DNA from: Prevotella sp. | GTDB lineage: Bacteria; Bacteroidota; Bacteroidia; Bacteroidales; Bacteroidaceae | Direction of reading: 5' to 3' | DNA length: 64,000 nt | NCBI GenBank assembly: GCA_015060535.1 | Contig: SUYH01000016.1 | Span: forward strand, 1 to 64,000 | In this document: positions 34,331 to 43,706 of the stretch, in pieces | How the letters are laid out: every line of letters starts with the position of its first letter | Position numbering within the stretch: the stretch's first letter is position 1 | Position numbers and translations under genes: made by a program | The notes under the pieces: generated by a model | Seen by the model: only the letters and a program-made list of their open reading frames with translations | Database searches by the model: none | What the model was told of the DNA's origin: nothing

Positions 34331-34357
34331 AAAGGTAAATAAGTAAAAGAGTAAATT

Positions 34358-35944
34358 ATGTCAGATAAAATTAAACCAAGCGAAGTATCCCAGGTGCTGC
34401 TCGACCAGCTGAAAGGCATTCAGAACGCTGAGCAGTTCGACGAGGTAGGTACCGTGCTTACTGTCAGCGACGGTGTGGCTCGCATCTATGGACTCCGCAA
34501 TGCCGAGGCTAACGAGCTGCTCGAGTTCGAGAACGGCACGATGGCCATCGTGATGAACTTGGAGGAAGACAACGTCGGTTGTGTGCTCCTTGGCACCACG
34601 TCAGGCATTAAGGAGGGTATGGTGGTGAAGCGTACCAAGCGCATTGCCTCTATCCGCGTCAACGACAACATGCTGGGCCGCGTCATCAATCCGCTGGGTC
34701 AGGCTGTAGACGGCAAGGGCGAGATCGACCTCACCGGAGCCTTCGAGATGCCCTTGGACCGCAAGGCCCCCGGTGTGATCTATCGTCAGCCCGTGAAGGA
34801 GCCGCTGCAGACTGGTCTGAAGGCTATCGACTCGATGATTCCCATCGGTCGTGGTCAGCGTGAGCTCATCATTGGCGACCGCCAGACCGGTAAGACCGCC
34901 ATTGCTGTGGATACCATTATCAATCAGAAGAGTTTCTATGAGGCAGGCAAGCCGGTCTATTGTATCTATGTAGCCATTGGTCAGAAGGCCTCTACCGTTG
35001 CTACGCTCGTTCAGACGCTGAAGGAGCATGGCGCTATGCCTTACACCATCGTGGTAGCTGCTACGGCAGCCGACCCTGCTGCTATGCAGTATTACGCACC
35101 ATTCGCAGGTGCTGCCATCGGTGAGTATTTCCGTGACCGTGGTCTGCCCGCCCTCGTTGTTTACGACGACCTGTCGAAGCAGGCTGTGGCCTATCGTGAG
35201 GTATCGCTGATTCTGCGTCGTCCTTCCGGACGTGAGGCTTATCCTGGCGACGTGTTCTATCTGCACTCTCGTCTGTTGGAGCGTGCTGCCAAGATGAACG
35301 AACAGCAGGAGGTTGCCGAGCAGATGAACGACCTGCCCGAGTGTATGAAGGGTCATGTCAAGGGTGGTGGTTCGCTCACCGCTCTGCCTATCATCGAGAC
35401 GCAGGCTGGCGACGTGTCCGCTTACATCCCCACCAACGTGATTTCTATTACCGATGGTCAGATCTTCTTGGAGAGCGACCTCTTCAACCAGGGCTTCCGT
35501 CCTGCCATCAACGTCGGTATCTCCGTATCCCGTGTAGGTGGTTCGGCACAGATCAAGTCGATGAAGAAGGTGGCTGGTACGCTGAAGATCGACCAGGCCC
35601 AGTATCGTGAGCTCGAGGCCTTCTCGAAGTTCTCCAGCGATATGGATGCCGTGACTGCTATGACGCTGGACCGTGGTCGTAAGAACAACCAGCTGCTCAT
35701 CCAGCCCCAGTACAGCCCCATGCCCGTAGGCGAGCAGGTGGCTATCCTGTATTGTGGTGTTCACGGATTGATGCGCGATGTTCCCATCGAGAAGGTTCGT
35801 GAGTGTCAGACTCAGTTCCTCGACAAGTTGCGCTCTAGCGCTCCCGAGGTCATTGAGACGCTGGCTGCTGGTAAGATTGACGACGCTACGACTCAGAAGA
35901 TTGAGGCCGTCATGGCCGATATTGCCGGAACGTATAAAGCTTGA
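34358..35944 (+). CDS. atpA: F1Fo ATP synthase subunit alpha
   Basis: Non-catalytic nucleotide-binding F1 subunit, 528 residues. The P-loop is in [11 protein letters not shown], and [31 protein letters not shown] segments follow. An open frame of 500 codons on the opposite strand is only a shadow of biased codon use. Confidence 0.98.
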   Translation: MSDKIKPSEVSQVLLDQLKGIQNAEQFDEVGTVLTVSDGVARIYGLRNAEANELLEFENGTMAIVMNLEEDNVGCVLLGTTSGIKEGMVVKRTKRIASIRVNDNMLGRVINPLGQAVDGKGEIDLTGAFEMPLDRKAPGVIYRQPVKEPLQTGLKAIDSMIPIGRGQRELIIGDRQTGKTAIAVDTIINQKSFYEAGKPVYCIYVAIGQKASTVATLVQTLKEHGAMPYTIVVAATAADPAAMQYYAPFAGAAIGEYFRDRGLPALVVYDDLSKQAVAYREVSLILRRPSGREAYPGDVFYLHSRLLERAAKMNEQQEVAEQMNDLPECMKGHVKGGGSLTALPIIETQAGDVSAYIPTNVISITDGQIFLESDLFNQGFRPAINVGISVSRVGGSAQIKSMKKVAGTLKIDQAQYRELEAFSKFSSDMDAVTAMTLDRGRKNNQLLIQPQYSPMPVGEQVAILYCGVHGLMRDVPIEKVRECQTQFLDKLRSSAPEVIETLAAGKIDDATTQKIEAVMADIAGTYKA

Positions 35945-35950
35945 TAGCCT

Positions 35951-36919
35951 ATGCCAAGCCTGAAAGAAATTAAAGGCCGCATTGCCTCGGTCAACAGCAC
36001 GCGCAAGATAACCTCTGCCATGAAGATGGTGGCCAGCTCCAAGCTGCACCATGCGCAGGTGGCTATCCAGAACATGCTGCCCTATGAGACGATGCTCGAG
36101 CATATCCTCAAGTCGTTCCTGGCTGCCGAGGCCGAGGCACAGACCGTCTTCGATCAGGTGCGTCCCATCAAGCGTGTCGCCCTGGTTGTCTTCTCCTCCA
36201 ACTCGTCGCTCTGCGGTGGTTTCAATGCTAATGTCATCAAGATGATGATGCGTACCGTAGAGGCCTATCAGAACGAGTTAGGCGAGGGTAGTGTCGAGGT
36301 CTATGCTGTCGGTCGTAAGGTGGCTGAGAAGGCTCGCAAGCTGGGTTATGACGTCAAGGGCGATTATGCCGCTCTGGTCGATCATCCCAATGTTCGCGAG
36401 TGCATCGACATGGCCATGGAGCTGGGCGAGAAGTTCTACAATGGCGAGATAGACCGCGTAGAGCTCATCTACCACCACTTCAAGTCGGCAGGTTCGCAGA
36501 TCTTGACCAACAAGACTTTCCTGCCCATTGACCTGGAGTCTGAGCTTGGCCGTGACCATGAGCGCGACCTGACCACCAACGTCATTACCAAGAAGGCTCA
36601 GGACTATCTGAAGCAGAACCGTCGCCATCGCGAGGTGAAGGAGGGTGAGGTTGCTCCGCTCAACGACAACTTCATCGTCGAGCCCGATATGAATATGGTG
36701 CTCTCGACGCTCATCCCCAAGATGGCCCATCTGATGCTCTATACGGCATTGCTCGACAGCATAGCCTCTGAACATGCTGCCCGTATGGTAGCCATGCAGA
36801 CCGCTACGGATAATGCCGACGAACTGTTGCGCCAGCTCAACCTGCAGTACAACAAGGGTCGTCAGCAAGCCATCACCAGCGAGCTGCTCGATATCGTCGG
36901 AGGTAGCGTTAACAATTGA
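35951..36919 (+). CDS. atpG: F1Fo ATP synthase subunit gamma
   Basis: Rotor shaft subunit. The 322-residue product has the terminal coiled coils: ASVNSTRKITSAMKMVA at the N-terminus and YNKGRQQAITSELLDIVGG at the C-terminus. It is slightly longer than the usual 290. It is the last gene of the operon, followed by a terminator. Confidence 0.97.
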   Translation: MPSLKEIKGRIASVNSTRKITSAMKMVASSKLHHAQVAIQNMLPYETMLEHILKSFLAAEAEAQTVFDQVRPIKRVALVVFSSNSSLCGGFNANVIKMMMRTVEAYQNELGEGSVEVYAVGRKVAEKARKLGYDVKGDYAALVDHPNVRECIDMAMELGEKFYNGEIDRVELIYHHFKSAGSQILTNKTFLPIDLESELGRDHERDLTTNVITKKAQDYLKQNRRHREVKEGEVAPLNDNFIVEPDMNMVLSTLIPKMAHLMLYTALLDSIASEHAARMVAMQTATDNADELLRQLNLQYNKGRQQAITSELLDIVGGSVNN

Positions 36920-36945
36920 TATTCTTATTAACTCTTATTCAAACA

Positions 36946-36980
36946 GACTCCCGAAAGTCCAATCCTTCGGGAGTCTCTTT
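36946..36980 (+). terminator. Intrinsic terminator of the atp operon
   Basis: GACTCCCGAAAG (36946-36957) pairs with CTTCGGGAGTC (36965-36975), followed by TCTTTT. Confidence 0.88.
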
Positions 36981-36995
36981 TAACCAAACAAACGT

Positions 36996-38693
36996 ATGGC
37001 AACAGTCGATGACAAAAAAGTGATTTTCTCGATGGTTGGTGTCAGCAAGACCATCCAGCAGAATCAGAAGCAAGTGCTTAAGAACATTTACCTCAGTTTC
37101 TTCTACGGAGCCAAGATAGGCATTATCGGACTCAATGGTGCTGGTAAGTCAACCCTCATGAAGATTATTGCCGGACTCGACCAGCAGTATCAAGGCAATG
37201 TCGTCTGGAGTCCGGGCTATAGCGTGGGCTATCTGCCTCAGGATCCTCCGCTCAACGATGAGAAGACCGTCAAGGAGAACGTCATGGAGGGCGTCCAGCA
37301 TGTCTACGATGCGCTGGCTGAATACGACGACATTAATGTGAAGTTCGGGCTGCCCGAATATTACGAGGATGCCGACAAGATGGACAAACTCATGCAGCGT
37401 CAGGCCGAGTTGCAGGACATCATCGACTCCACCGATGCGTGGAATATGGACTCCAAACTCGATCGTGCGATGGCCGCATTGAACTGTCCTCCAGGCGATT
37501 GGAGCGTGAAGACCCTCTCCGGTGGTGAGCGTCGTCGTGTGGCCCTCTGCCGCCTGTTGTTGCAGAAGCCCGACGTGCTGTTGCTCGACGAGCCTACCAA
37601 CCATCTCGATGCCGAGTCTATTGACTGGCTCGAGCAGCATCTCCAGCAGTACGAAGGTACCGTCATTGCCGTTACCCACGACCGCTATTTCCTCGATGAT
37701 GTGGCTGAGTGGATTCTCGAACTCGACCGTGGCGAGGGCATTCCCTGGAAGGGCAACTACTCCTCATGGCTGGAGCAGAAGTCGCAGCGACTCGCTCAGG
37801 AAGAGAAGTCAGCCTCGAAGCGTCGCAAGACCTTGGAGCGTGAGTTGGAGTGGGTGCGCATGGCTCCGAAGGCCCGTCATGCTAAGGGTAAGGCCCGTCT
37901 GAACTCCTACGAGATGATGCTCAACGAGGAGCAGAAGCAGAAGGAGGAGAAGCTCGAGATCTATATCCCCAATGGTCCCCGTCTGGGCAATAAGGTCATC
38001 GAGGCCGAGCATGTCGCCAAGTCGTTCCCTGAGAAGACCCTCTTCACCGACCTCAACTTCATGCTGCCCCCCAATGGCATTGTGGGCGTCATCGGTCCCA
38101 ATGGTGTGGGTAAGACCACCCTGTTCCGTCTGATTATGGGCCTCGACACCCCCGACTCCGGCACCTTCAGCGTGGGCGAGACGGTGAAGCTCAGCTATGT
38201 CGACCAGCAGCATAAGGACATCGACCCCGCCAAGTCGGTCTACGAAGTCGTCAGCCAGGGCAATGAGACCATTCGCATGGGTGGTCGCGATGTCAATGTG
38301 CGAGCTTACCTGTCACGTTTCAATTTCAGCGGAGCCGATCAGGAGAAGAAGTGTGGCGTGCTCTCCGGTGGTGAGCGCAACCGCCTGCATCTGGCCATCG
38401 CCCTGAAGCAGGAAGGCAATGTCCTCTTGCTCGACGAGCCCACCAACGATATCGATGTCAACACCCTGCGTGCCCTCGAGGAAGGTCTTGAGGCCTTTGC
38501 CGGATGTGCCGTTGTCATCAGCCACGACCGTTGGTTCCTCGACCGCATCTGCACCCATATCCTCGCCTTCGAGTCGCCCGAGAGCATCTTCTATTTCGAG
38601 GGCAACTACTCCGAGTATGAGTCTAACAAAGCACAACGCTTAGGCCTTGAAGAACCTAAGCGTGCGCGTTATCGTAAATTGATGGATGAGTAA
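36996..38693 (+). CDS. ettA: EttA-like ABC-F translational throttle protein
   Basis: Cytosolic ATPase that binds the ribosomal E site and gates translation by energy state. The 565-residue product has two ABC modules: Walker A GLNGAGKST and GPNGVGKTT, signatures LSGGERRRVALCRLLL and LSGGERNRLHLAIAL, and Walker B LLLDEPTNHLD and LLLDEPTNDID. They are joined by a charged linker (about 245-320) with an EttA-type arm in domain 1. Its terminator overlaps the stop codon. Confidence 0.93.
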   Translation: MATVDDKKVIFSMVGVSKTIQQNQKQVLKNIYLSFFYGAKIGIIGLNGAGKSTLMKIIAGLDQQYQGNVVWSPGYSVGYLPQDPPLNDEKTVKENVMEGVQHVYDALAEYDDINVKFGLPEYYEDADKMDKLMQRQAELQDIIDSTDAWNMDSKLDRAMAALNCPPGDWSVKTLSGGERRRVALCRLLLQKPDVLLLDEPTNHLDAESIDWLEQHLQQYEGTVIAVTHDRYFLDDVAEWILELDRGEGIPWKGNYSSWLEQKSQRLAQEEKSASKRRKTLERELEWVRMAPKARHAKGKARLNSYEMMLNEEQKQKEEKLEIYIPNGPRLGNKVIEAEHVAKSFPEKTLFTDLNFMLPPNGIVGVIGPNGVGKTTLFRLIMGLDTPDSGTFSVGETVKLSYVDQQHKDIDPAKSVYEVVSQGNETIRMGGRDVNVRAYLSRFNFSGADQEKKCGVLSGGERNRLHLAIALKQEGNVLLLDEPTNDIDVNTLRALEEGLEAFAGCAVVISHDRWFLDRICTHILAFESPESIFYFEGNYSEYESNKAQRLGLEEPKRARYRKLMDE

Positions 38694-38713
38694 AATCATC
38701 CATCATTTTTTTT
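38681..38713 (+). terminator. Intrinsic terminator overlapping the ettA stop codon
   Basis: GATGGATG (38681-38688) pairs with CATCCATC (38697-38704), then A and eight T. The left arm encodes the last residues of EttA and the loop holds the TAA. Confidence 0.8.
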
Positions 38714-38737
38714 GTTCATTTTGAATGAACAGAATCT

Positions 38738-38821
38738 CTAATAAATGTAGGTGGTGATGTAATTCATCACCTCTTGTTTGATGTTCTCAGGGCAATAGGC
38801 AGGGTCGTTGATTTTGGGACT
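38738..38821 (-). pseudogene. C-terminal fragment of an unidentified protein
   Basis: The minus-strand frame ends with INDPAYCPENIKQEVMNYI and a TAG at 38738, a protein-like ending with no intact gene in front of it. It is probably the tail of a gene of the same decayed locus as the DUF3987 fragment at 38949-39249. A hairpin (GGTGATG/CATCACC) lies within it. Confidence 0.35.
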
Positions 38822-38890
38822 GTGTACGCCTCTGGAGTCTGCACGTGCGGTTCCCGGGAGTCTGCAAGTGTTGCCTCGGATAGTCTGCAA
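38822..38890. repeat. Three 23-bp imperfect tandem repeats
   Basis: Units at 38822-38844, 38845-38867 and 38868-38890 share the ending GGAGTCTGCAM (third unit GGATAGTCTGCAA). They sit next to the DUF3987 fragment, as the 22-bp repeats at 1866-1931 sit next to the HU gene. Confidence 0.7.
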
Positions 38891-38948
38891 GCGTTGACAT
38901 TACGCGTGTGATTTAATCACAATGCGAAGTTAAAACATTCGCCCACCG

Positions 38949-39249
38949 TTATGACGATGGCTGTCGGAAGTCGCGACAAATAGCCTCCACGAGGTTGGAC
39001 AATTGGCCCTTGTTACAGCCCGAATCGCCCACCAAGTTGGCCATTATGCCCGTCGGCTCCTTCCAAGTGAGGTCGGGGTACTGAAATTCCGCACCGATGA
39101 TGTGTGCGCCAAGAACGGGGGAAGAACATCGGAACGAAGGGTTCGTAGTTGTCTTTTGATACCTGCGAGAGCAGGATTTTGATGCATTTTGTTCCCCTGC
39201 CGAGTGCCGGCATCTTAGGGGCTGATGCTTTTGAAATGTCGTATCTCAT
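38949..39249 (-). pseudogene. Frameshifted DUF3987 (VirE-associated) fragment
   Basis: The minus strand encodes MRYDISKASAPKMPALGRGT and so on to VPMFF, then continues in another frame as VLGAHIIGAEFQYPDLTWKE and GDSGCNKGQLSNLVEAICRD before a TAA at 38949. Both halves read like one segment of the DUF3987 family, primase/helicase-like proteins often fused to VirE N-domains in Bacteroidales. The shift lies at the run of five G at 39117-39121; removing one base restores the frame. Only about 100 of the roughly 700 or more residues remain, so this is a decayed gene. Confidence 0.75.
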
Positions 39250-39286
39250 TGTTTTTCTGCTTTTTAGATGAATTGTGAATGGTGTG

Positions 39287-39432
39287 TGTGACAGATGACA
39301 GTTGTGACAGTTGTTTTTCGAGGGGTACCACCCTACTATATTATATATAACTATCTATATATCAATTAGTTATAAAGTATATAAAGGGTTGTGTACCCCT
39401 CATTTTTTATTGTCACAACTGTAACTGTCACA
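39287..39432. repeat. Second iteron-like inverted repeat with AT-rich core
   Basis: The left arm has TGACAG at 39289, 39296 and 39305 (spacings 7 and 9). The right arm (39411-39432) carries the inverted TGTCA units. Inside these, GAGGGGTAC and GTACCCCTC form a second, perfect inverted pair around an AT-rich centre. The design matches 1964-2160 with a different heptamer. Confidence 0.68.
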
Positions 39433-39445
39433 CATCATCCATCTT

Positions 39446-39529
39446 TTATCTTTTCACCTTTTTACCTTTCTCTATCAGGCCATCGAGTGCCCACATCAGT
39501 TCGTTGAACACGCCGAGTGCAATGTCCAT
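39446..39529 (-). CDS. Possible 27-residue remnant ORF
   Basis: Minus-strand frame from ATG at 39529 to TAA at 39446, encoding MDIALGVFNELMWALDGLIE and a basic end. It looks like a single amphipathic helix. No family is recognised. It may be the end of a lost gene of the decayed locus or a small protein. Confidence 0.25.
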   Translation of the reverse strand: MDIALGVFNELMWALDGLIEKGKKVKR

Positions 39530-39630
39530 AAGAACACAGAAAACGTCAGTATCACTAATCGATTTACCCTATCTTTGTCAGAGCAAATAATCTTTTTTCA
39601 TTTTTGAGTGTGAGTATCAAAATTATTTTG

Positions 39631-39638
39631 TAACTTTG
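39631..39638 (+). promoter_or_regulatory. -7 element for queA
   Basis: TAACTTTG ends eight bases before the queA ATG. TTTG at 39603-39606 is 24 bases upstream, a wide spacing. The leader would be only a few bases. Confidence 0.55.
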
Positions 39639-39646
39639 CACCTTGT

Positions 39647-40855
39647 ATGGACATTAAGGAGATACATATCAGTGAATACAACTACGAACTGGCGGACGAA
39701 AGGATTGCCAAGTTTCCGAAGGCTGAGCGAGACCACTCGAAGCTGTTGATATATCGGCACGGTGAGGTGGGAGAGGACGTGTTCTATAACCTGCCGAAAT
39801 ACTTGCCCAAAGGGGCTTTGATGGTGATGAACAATACGAAGGTGATTCAGGCTCGGCTGCATTTCCGTAAAAGTACGGGTGCGCTGATTGAGATATTTCT
39901 GTTGGAGCCAGCCCTGCCAGCCGACTACGAACAGATGTTTCAGACCACAGGTCATTGTGAGTGGTTGTGCTTGGTGGGTAACTTGAAGAAATGGAAAGAG
40001 GGCACGCTAAGTAATGAGATGGGAGGCGAGAAGGTGAGTGCCACGCGGATGGGTGAGCAGGGAACTAGCCAACGCATCGCCTTCGACTGGACGGGTGGCA
40101 GGTCGTTTGCCGAAGTGATAGACCAATTGGGTGAACTGCCTATCCCCCCATACTTGAACCGAGAGACCCAGGAGAGTGACAAGACGACATACCAGACGGT
40201 GTATTCGAAGATCAAGGGTAGTGTGGCTGCTCCTACAGCAGGACTGCACTTTACGGACAGGGTGCTGGCAGACCTGGAAGCTCATGGTATAGAACGTGAG
40301 GAACTGACGCTGCATGTGGGTGCTGGAACATTTAAACCCGTGAAGAGTGAAACGATAGGTCAGCACGAGATGCACACCGAGACTGTTGCCGTCAAGCGAC
40401 AGACCATCGAAAAGCTTTTGGCCCACGACGCTCAGGCTATAGCTGTAGGTACAACGAGTGTGCGTACGCTAGAGAGCCTCTATTATATGGGATTGAAAGT
40501 CATGCGGAATCCTGACGTCAAGGAGGAAGAGCTGCATGTAGAGCAATGGGAGCCGTATGGCGCTTCTCTAAACGAGAAAAGCGTTAGTGCTTCAGAAGCG
40601 CTGAGGGTGCTTTTGGACTGGATGGACCGCAATGGGCTGAAGACACTACACTCTGCGACGCAGATCATCATAGCACCAGGTTATGAATATAAAATCGTGA
40701 AGATGCTCATCACGAACTTCCACCAGCCGCAGTCGACGCTGCTCCTGCTGGTCAGCGCCTTTGTAAAGGGCGACTGGCGTAAGATTTATGACTATGCACT
40801 CAGTCATGAATTCAGATTCCTGAGTTATGGCGACTCGTCGCTGTTGATTCCTTAG
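39647..40855 (+). CDS. queA: S-adenosylmethionine:tRNA ribosyltransferase-isomerase
   Basis: Adds the epoxycyclopentane ring to preQ1 at tRNA position 34 in queuosine synthesis. The 402-residue product carries DHSKLLIYRHG, VMNNTKVIQARL, GSVAAPTAGLHFT and LHVGAGTFKPV, all family hallmarks. It is longer than the usual 350, with extra residues around 115-150. It is preceded by a probable near-leaderless promoter. Confidence 0.95.
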   Translation: MDIKEIHISEYNYELADERIAKFPKAERDHSKLLIYRHGEVGEDVFYNLPKYLPKGALMVMNNTKVIQARLHFRKSTGALIEIFLLEPALPADYEQMFQTTGHCEWLCLVGNLKKWKEGTLSNEMGGEKVSATRMGEQGTSQRIAFDWTGGRSFAEVIDQLGELPIPPYLNRETQESDKTTYQTVYSKIKGSVAAPTAGLHFTDRVLADLEAHGIEREELTLHVGAGTFKPVKSETIGQHEMHTETVAVKRQTIEKLLAHDAQAIAVGTTSVRTLESLYYMGLKVMRNPDVKEEELHVEQWEPYGASLNEKSVSASEALRVLLDWMDRNGLKTLHSATQIIIAPGYEYKIVKMLITNFHQPQSTLLLLVSAFVKGDWRKIYDYALSHEFRFLSYGDSSLLIP

Positions 40856-40896
40856 AATTTCAAATGAGAAATGAAGAAATGAAATCATAAGAAGAT

Positions 40897-42822
40897 ATGA
40901 AGTACGGATTCGTTAAAGTGGCAGCAGCTGTTCCTGCTGTGAAAGTAGCAGACGTAGCTTATAATGTGAAGGAGATAGAACGGCTGATAGCTCTCGCTGA
41001 AGGCGAGGGTGTGGAGGTCATCTGTTTCCCGGAACTGTGTATGACAGGTTATAGTTGCCAGGACTTGTTTAAGGAACAACTGTTGCTGACAAAGGCTGAG
41101 GAGGGGTTGATAGACCTGCTGGACTTCACACGTAAGATTGATGTGATTAGTGTGGTAGGCATGCCCGTCCTGGTTGGAGGACTGCTGTTGAACTGTGCTG
41201 TAGTGATACAAGGCGGAGCCATTTTGGGCGTTATCCCTAAGACCTATCTGCCTAACTACAATGAGTTCTACGAGAAGCGCTGGTTTGCATCGGCTCAGGA
41301 TTTGAATACTACAGATATCTATCTGGCTGGAACGCCTGTCGTGATGTCGTCAGACCCCAAACTCTTCAAAACTGGAGATGGTGTGAAGTTCGGTGTGGAG
41401 ATCTGTGAGGATGTATGGGCTCCGATACCCCCAAGTAATCATCTGACCATGGCTGGTGCCGACATCATTCTGAACTGTTCGGCCAGCGATGAGTTGATTG
41501 GTAAGCATGCCTATCTGCGTTCGCTGCTGGCTCAGCAGAGTGCAAGAACCATGAGCGGATATGTGTATGCTTCTTGCGGTTTCGGCGAGTCAACACAGGA
41601 TGTGGTATATGGTGGCAATGCCATGATTTTCGAGAATGGCAAATTGCTGGTTGAGGGAGAACGCTTCTCGCTGCAACCGCAGATGCAGATAGCCCAGATA
41701 GACGTAGAACGCCTACGTACAGAACGGCATACCAATTCGACATTTATCAATGCCCAGCGAAATGCACATGCGCTTATTATTAACGCAAAACCTGTGATGG
41801 ATGAACATCCTTTTGAACTCATCAGAAAAATAGATGCGCATCCCTTTACACCTGCCGATGAGGAGATGGAAAGTACTTGTGAGGAAATTCTGAATATTCA
41901 GACAGCAGGATTGGCTAAGCGACTGCTGCACACCAATTGCCAACACGTAGTGGTAGGAATCAGCGGTGGGTTGGATTCGACTTTGGCTCTGCTGGTCTGC
42001 ATTCGTACGTTTGACAGAATGGGACTGGACAGGAAGGGTATTGTCGGGGTGACCATGCCTGGATTCGGTACTACTGACCGTACACATGATAACGCTTCGA
42101 CGCTGATGCAGACGCTGGGAATATCGCAGATGGAGATCTCTATCTCGAAGGCTGTGACTCAGCACTTTGAAGATATAGGTCACGATGCAGCTATTCATGA
42201 TGCTACCTACGAGAACTCACAGGCCCGTGAAAGGACACAGATATTGATGGATCTGGCTAACAAGTTGAATGCTTTGGTGGTAGGAACGGGCGACCTGTCG
42301 GAGCTGGCGTTAGGATGGGCAACCTATAACGGAGACCACATGTCGATGTACGGGGTGAATGCTGGTATTCCTAAGACATTGATTCAGTATATCATCCGTT
42401 ATATTGCCACATTGCCAGCCTTTAGCGCACAGAAGGATACCCTGCTGGATATTATCGATACACCGATATCGCCAGAGTTAACTCCTGCTGACAAAGAAGG
42501 TAACATACAGCAGAAGACGGAGGATTTGGTCGGTCCTTATGAGTTGCACGACTTCTTCCTCTACTACTTTATGCGATATGGATTCCGACCTGCTAAGATT
42601 TTCCTGTTGGCACAACAGGCATTTGGTGATGCTTACAGCAAGGAGACGATCAAAAAGTGGCTGACAACATTCTGTCGTCGATTCTTCTCCCAGCAGTTTA
42701 AACGCTCGTGTCTGCCTGACGGACCTAAGGTGGGCAGCATCTCGCTCTCGCCACGTGGCGACTGGCGCATGCCCAGCGATGCATGTAGCACATTGTGGCT
42801 GAAGGAATGTGAGGAACTGTAA
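40897..42822 (+). CDS. nadE: Glutamine-dependent NAD+ synthetase
   Basis: Final step of NAD synthesis, amidating deamido-NAD with ammonia from glutamine. The 641-residue product is two-domain. The N-terminal nitrilase-type amidase (1-290) has Glu in CFPELCMTGYS, Lys in IPKTYLPNYNEF and Cys in GVEICEDVWAP. The C-terminal synthetase has VVGISGGLDSTLALL and GTGDLSELALGWATYNGDH. It lies between queA and an RNA methyltransferase gene, 11 bases from the latter. Confidence 0.96.
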   Translation: MKYGFVKVAAAVPAVKVADVAYNVKEIERLIALAEGEGVEVICFPELCMTGYSCQDLFKEQLLLTKAEEGLIDLLDFTRKIDVISVVGMPVLVGGLLLNCAVVIQGGAILGVIPKTYLPNYNEFYEKRWFASAQDLNTTDIYLAGTPVVMSSDPKLFKTGDGVKFGVEICEDVWAPIPPSNHLTMAGADIILNCSASDELIGKHAYLRSLLAQQSARTMSGYVYASCGFGESTQDVVYGGNAMIFENGKLLVEGERFSLQPQMQIAQIDVERLRTERHTNSTFINAQRNAHALIINAKPVMDEHPFELIRKIDAHPFTPADEEMESTCEEILNIQTAGLAKRLLHTNCQHVVVGISGGLDSTLALLVCIRTFDRMGLDRKGIVGVTMPGFGTTDRTHDNASTLMQTLGISQMEISISKAVTQHFEDIGHDAAIHDATYENSQARERTQILMDLANKLNALVVGTGDLSELALGWATYNGDHMSMYGVNAGIPKTLIQYIIRYIATLPAFSAQKDTLLDIIDTPISPELTPADKEGNIQQKTEDLVGPYELHDFFLYYFMRYGFRPAKIFLLAQQAFGDAYSKETIKKWLTTFCRRFFSQQFKRSCLPDGPKVGSISLSPRGDWRMPSDACSTLWLKECEEL

Positions 42823-42833
42823 GCCCCGCGAAG

Positions 42834-43628
42834 ATGGAACAGATAACGAGTGCACAGAATCCGAAAATCAAGCTACTGCTGGAATTGCAGCAGAAATCTT
42901 CCGTGCGACGACAGCATGGTCTTTTCGTCGTAGAAGGCCGTCGGGAGATAGAACGCTGCATCAACAGCGGCTACCAGGTTGACACTTTGTTCTGGTGTCC
43001 TGAGATATTCGGGACGGAGGAACCGCAGGTAGAAGGTGCCCGTCTGTTCCAAGTCACTACTGATATATATAATAAGGTGGCATATCGCGGAGGTACCGAA
43101 GGTGTGATTGCTGAGGTGAACGTTCGTCAGCAGACGCTGAAAGACCTGAAGTTGCAGAAACGTGCACTTGTCGTCGTGATGGAAAGTGTCGAGAAACCCG
43201 GCAATGTGGGCGCGATACTCAGAACGGCTGATGCTGCCAATGCGGATGCTGTCATCGTGTGTGACCCCCTGACAGACCTTTACAACCCCAATCTGATACG
43301 TGCTTCGGTAGGTGCCTTCTTTAGTGTTCCATGTGTGGCTTGCACGTCGGAAGAGTGTATAAAATGGTTGAAGGAGAATGGCATCCAGATTCTGACGGCA
43401 CAGTTGCAAGACTCTTGTTTCTACTACGAGTCTGATATGGTGCGCTCCACGGCTATTGTCGTAGGGACGGAAGCAACGGGACTGACGGACCAGTGGCGTC
43501 AGGCAGCCGATGCGCATATCCGAATTCCGATGTTGGGGATAGGTGACTCGCTGAATGTCAGCGTATCGGCAGCCATTCTCATGTTTGAGGCCGTCCGACA
43601 GCGGCAATATCCGCAGAGAATACTCTAA
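42834..43628 (+). CDS. TrmH/SpoU-family RNA 2'-O-methyltransferase
   Basis: SPOUT-fold methyltransferase for rRNA or tRNA ribose; the target is not predictable. The 264-residue product has an N-terminal L30e-like substrate domain (1-100) and the knot region with VESVEKPGNVGAILRTADAA, VGTEATGLTDQW and MLGIGDSLNVSVSAAILMFE (motifs 1-3). Confidence 0.92.
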   Translation: MEQITSAQNPKIKLLLELQQKSSVRRQHGLFVVEGRREIERCINSGYQVDTLFWCPEIFGTEEPQVEGARLFQVTTDIYNKVAYRGGTEGVIAEVNVRQQTLKDLKLQKRALVVVMESVEKPGNVGAILRTADAANADAVIVCDPLTDLYNPNLIRASVGAFFSVPCVACTSEECIKWLKENGIQILTAQLQDSCFYYESDMVRSTAIVVGTEATGLTDQWRQAADAHIRIPMLGIGDSLNVSVSAAILMFEAVRQRQYPQRIL

Positions 43629-43659
43629 TCAGGGGAAAATCATAATTTATAGGGATTGC

Positions 43660-43693
43660 GGGTGTAAAGGATTATTCGTACCTTTGCACCCGT
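43660..43693 (+). promoter_or_regulatory. Promoter inside a 12-bp inverted repeat, M28 peptidase gene
   Basis: CGGGTGTAAAGG (43660-43671) and CCTTTGCACCCG (43682-43693) are inverted copies with one G-T wobble, around ATTATTCGTA. The right arm contains most of the -7 element TACCTTTG (43680-43687). It may be an operator or a 5' hairpin. Confidence 0.55.
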
Positions 43694-43706
43694 AATTGCA
43701 TGATAA

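Noticed and set aside
34601..36103. 500-codon minus-strand open frame opposite atpA
   Set aside because: It is a shadow of atpA codon bias, His- and Arg-rich, with no recognisable domain.
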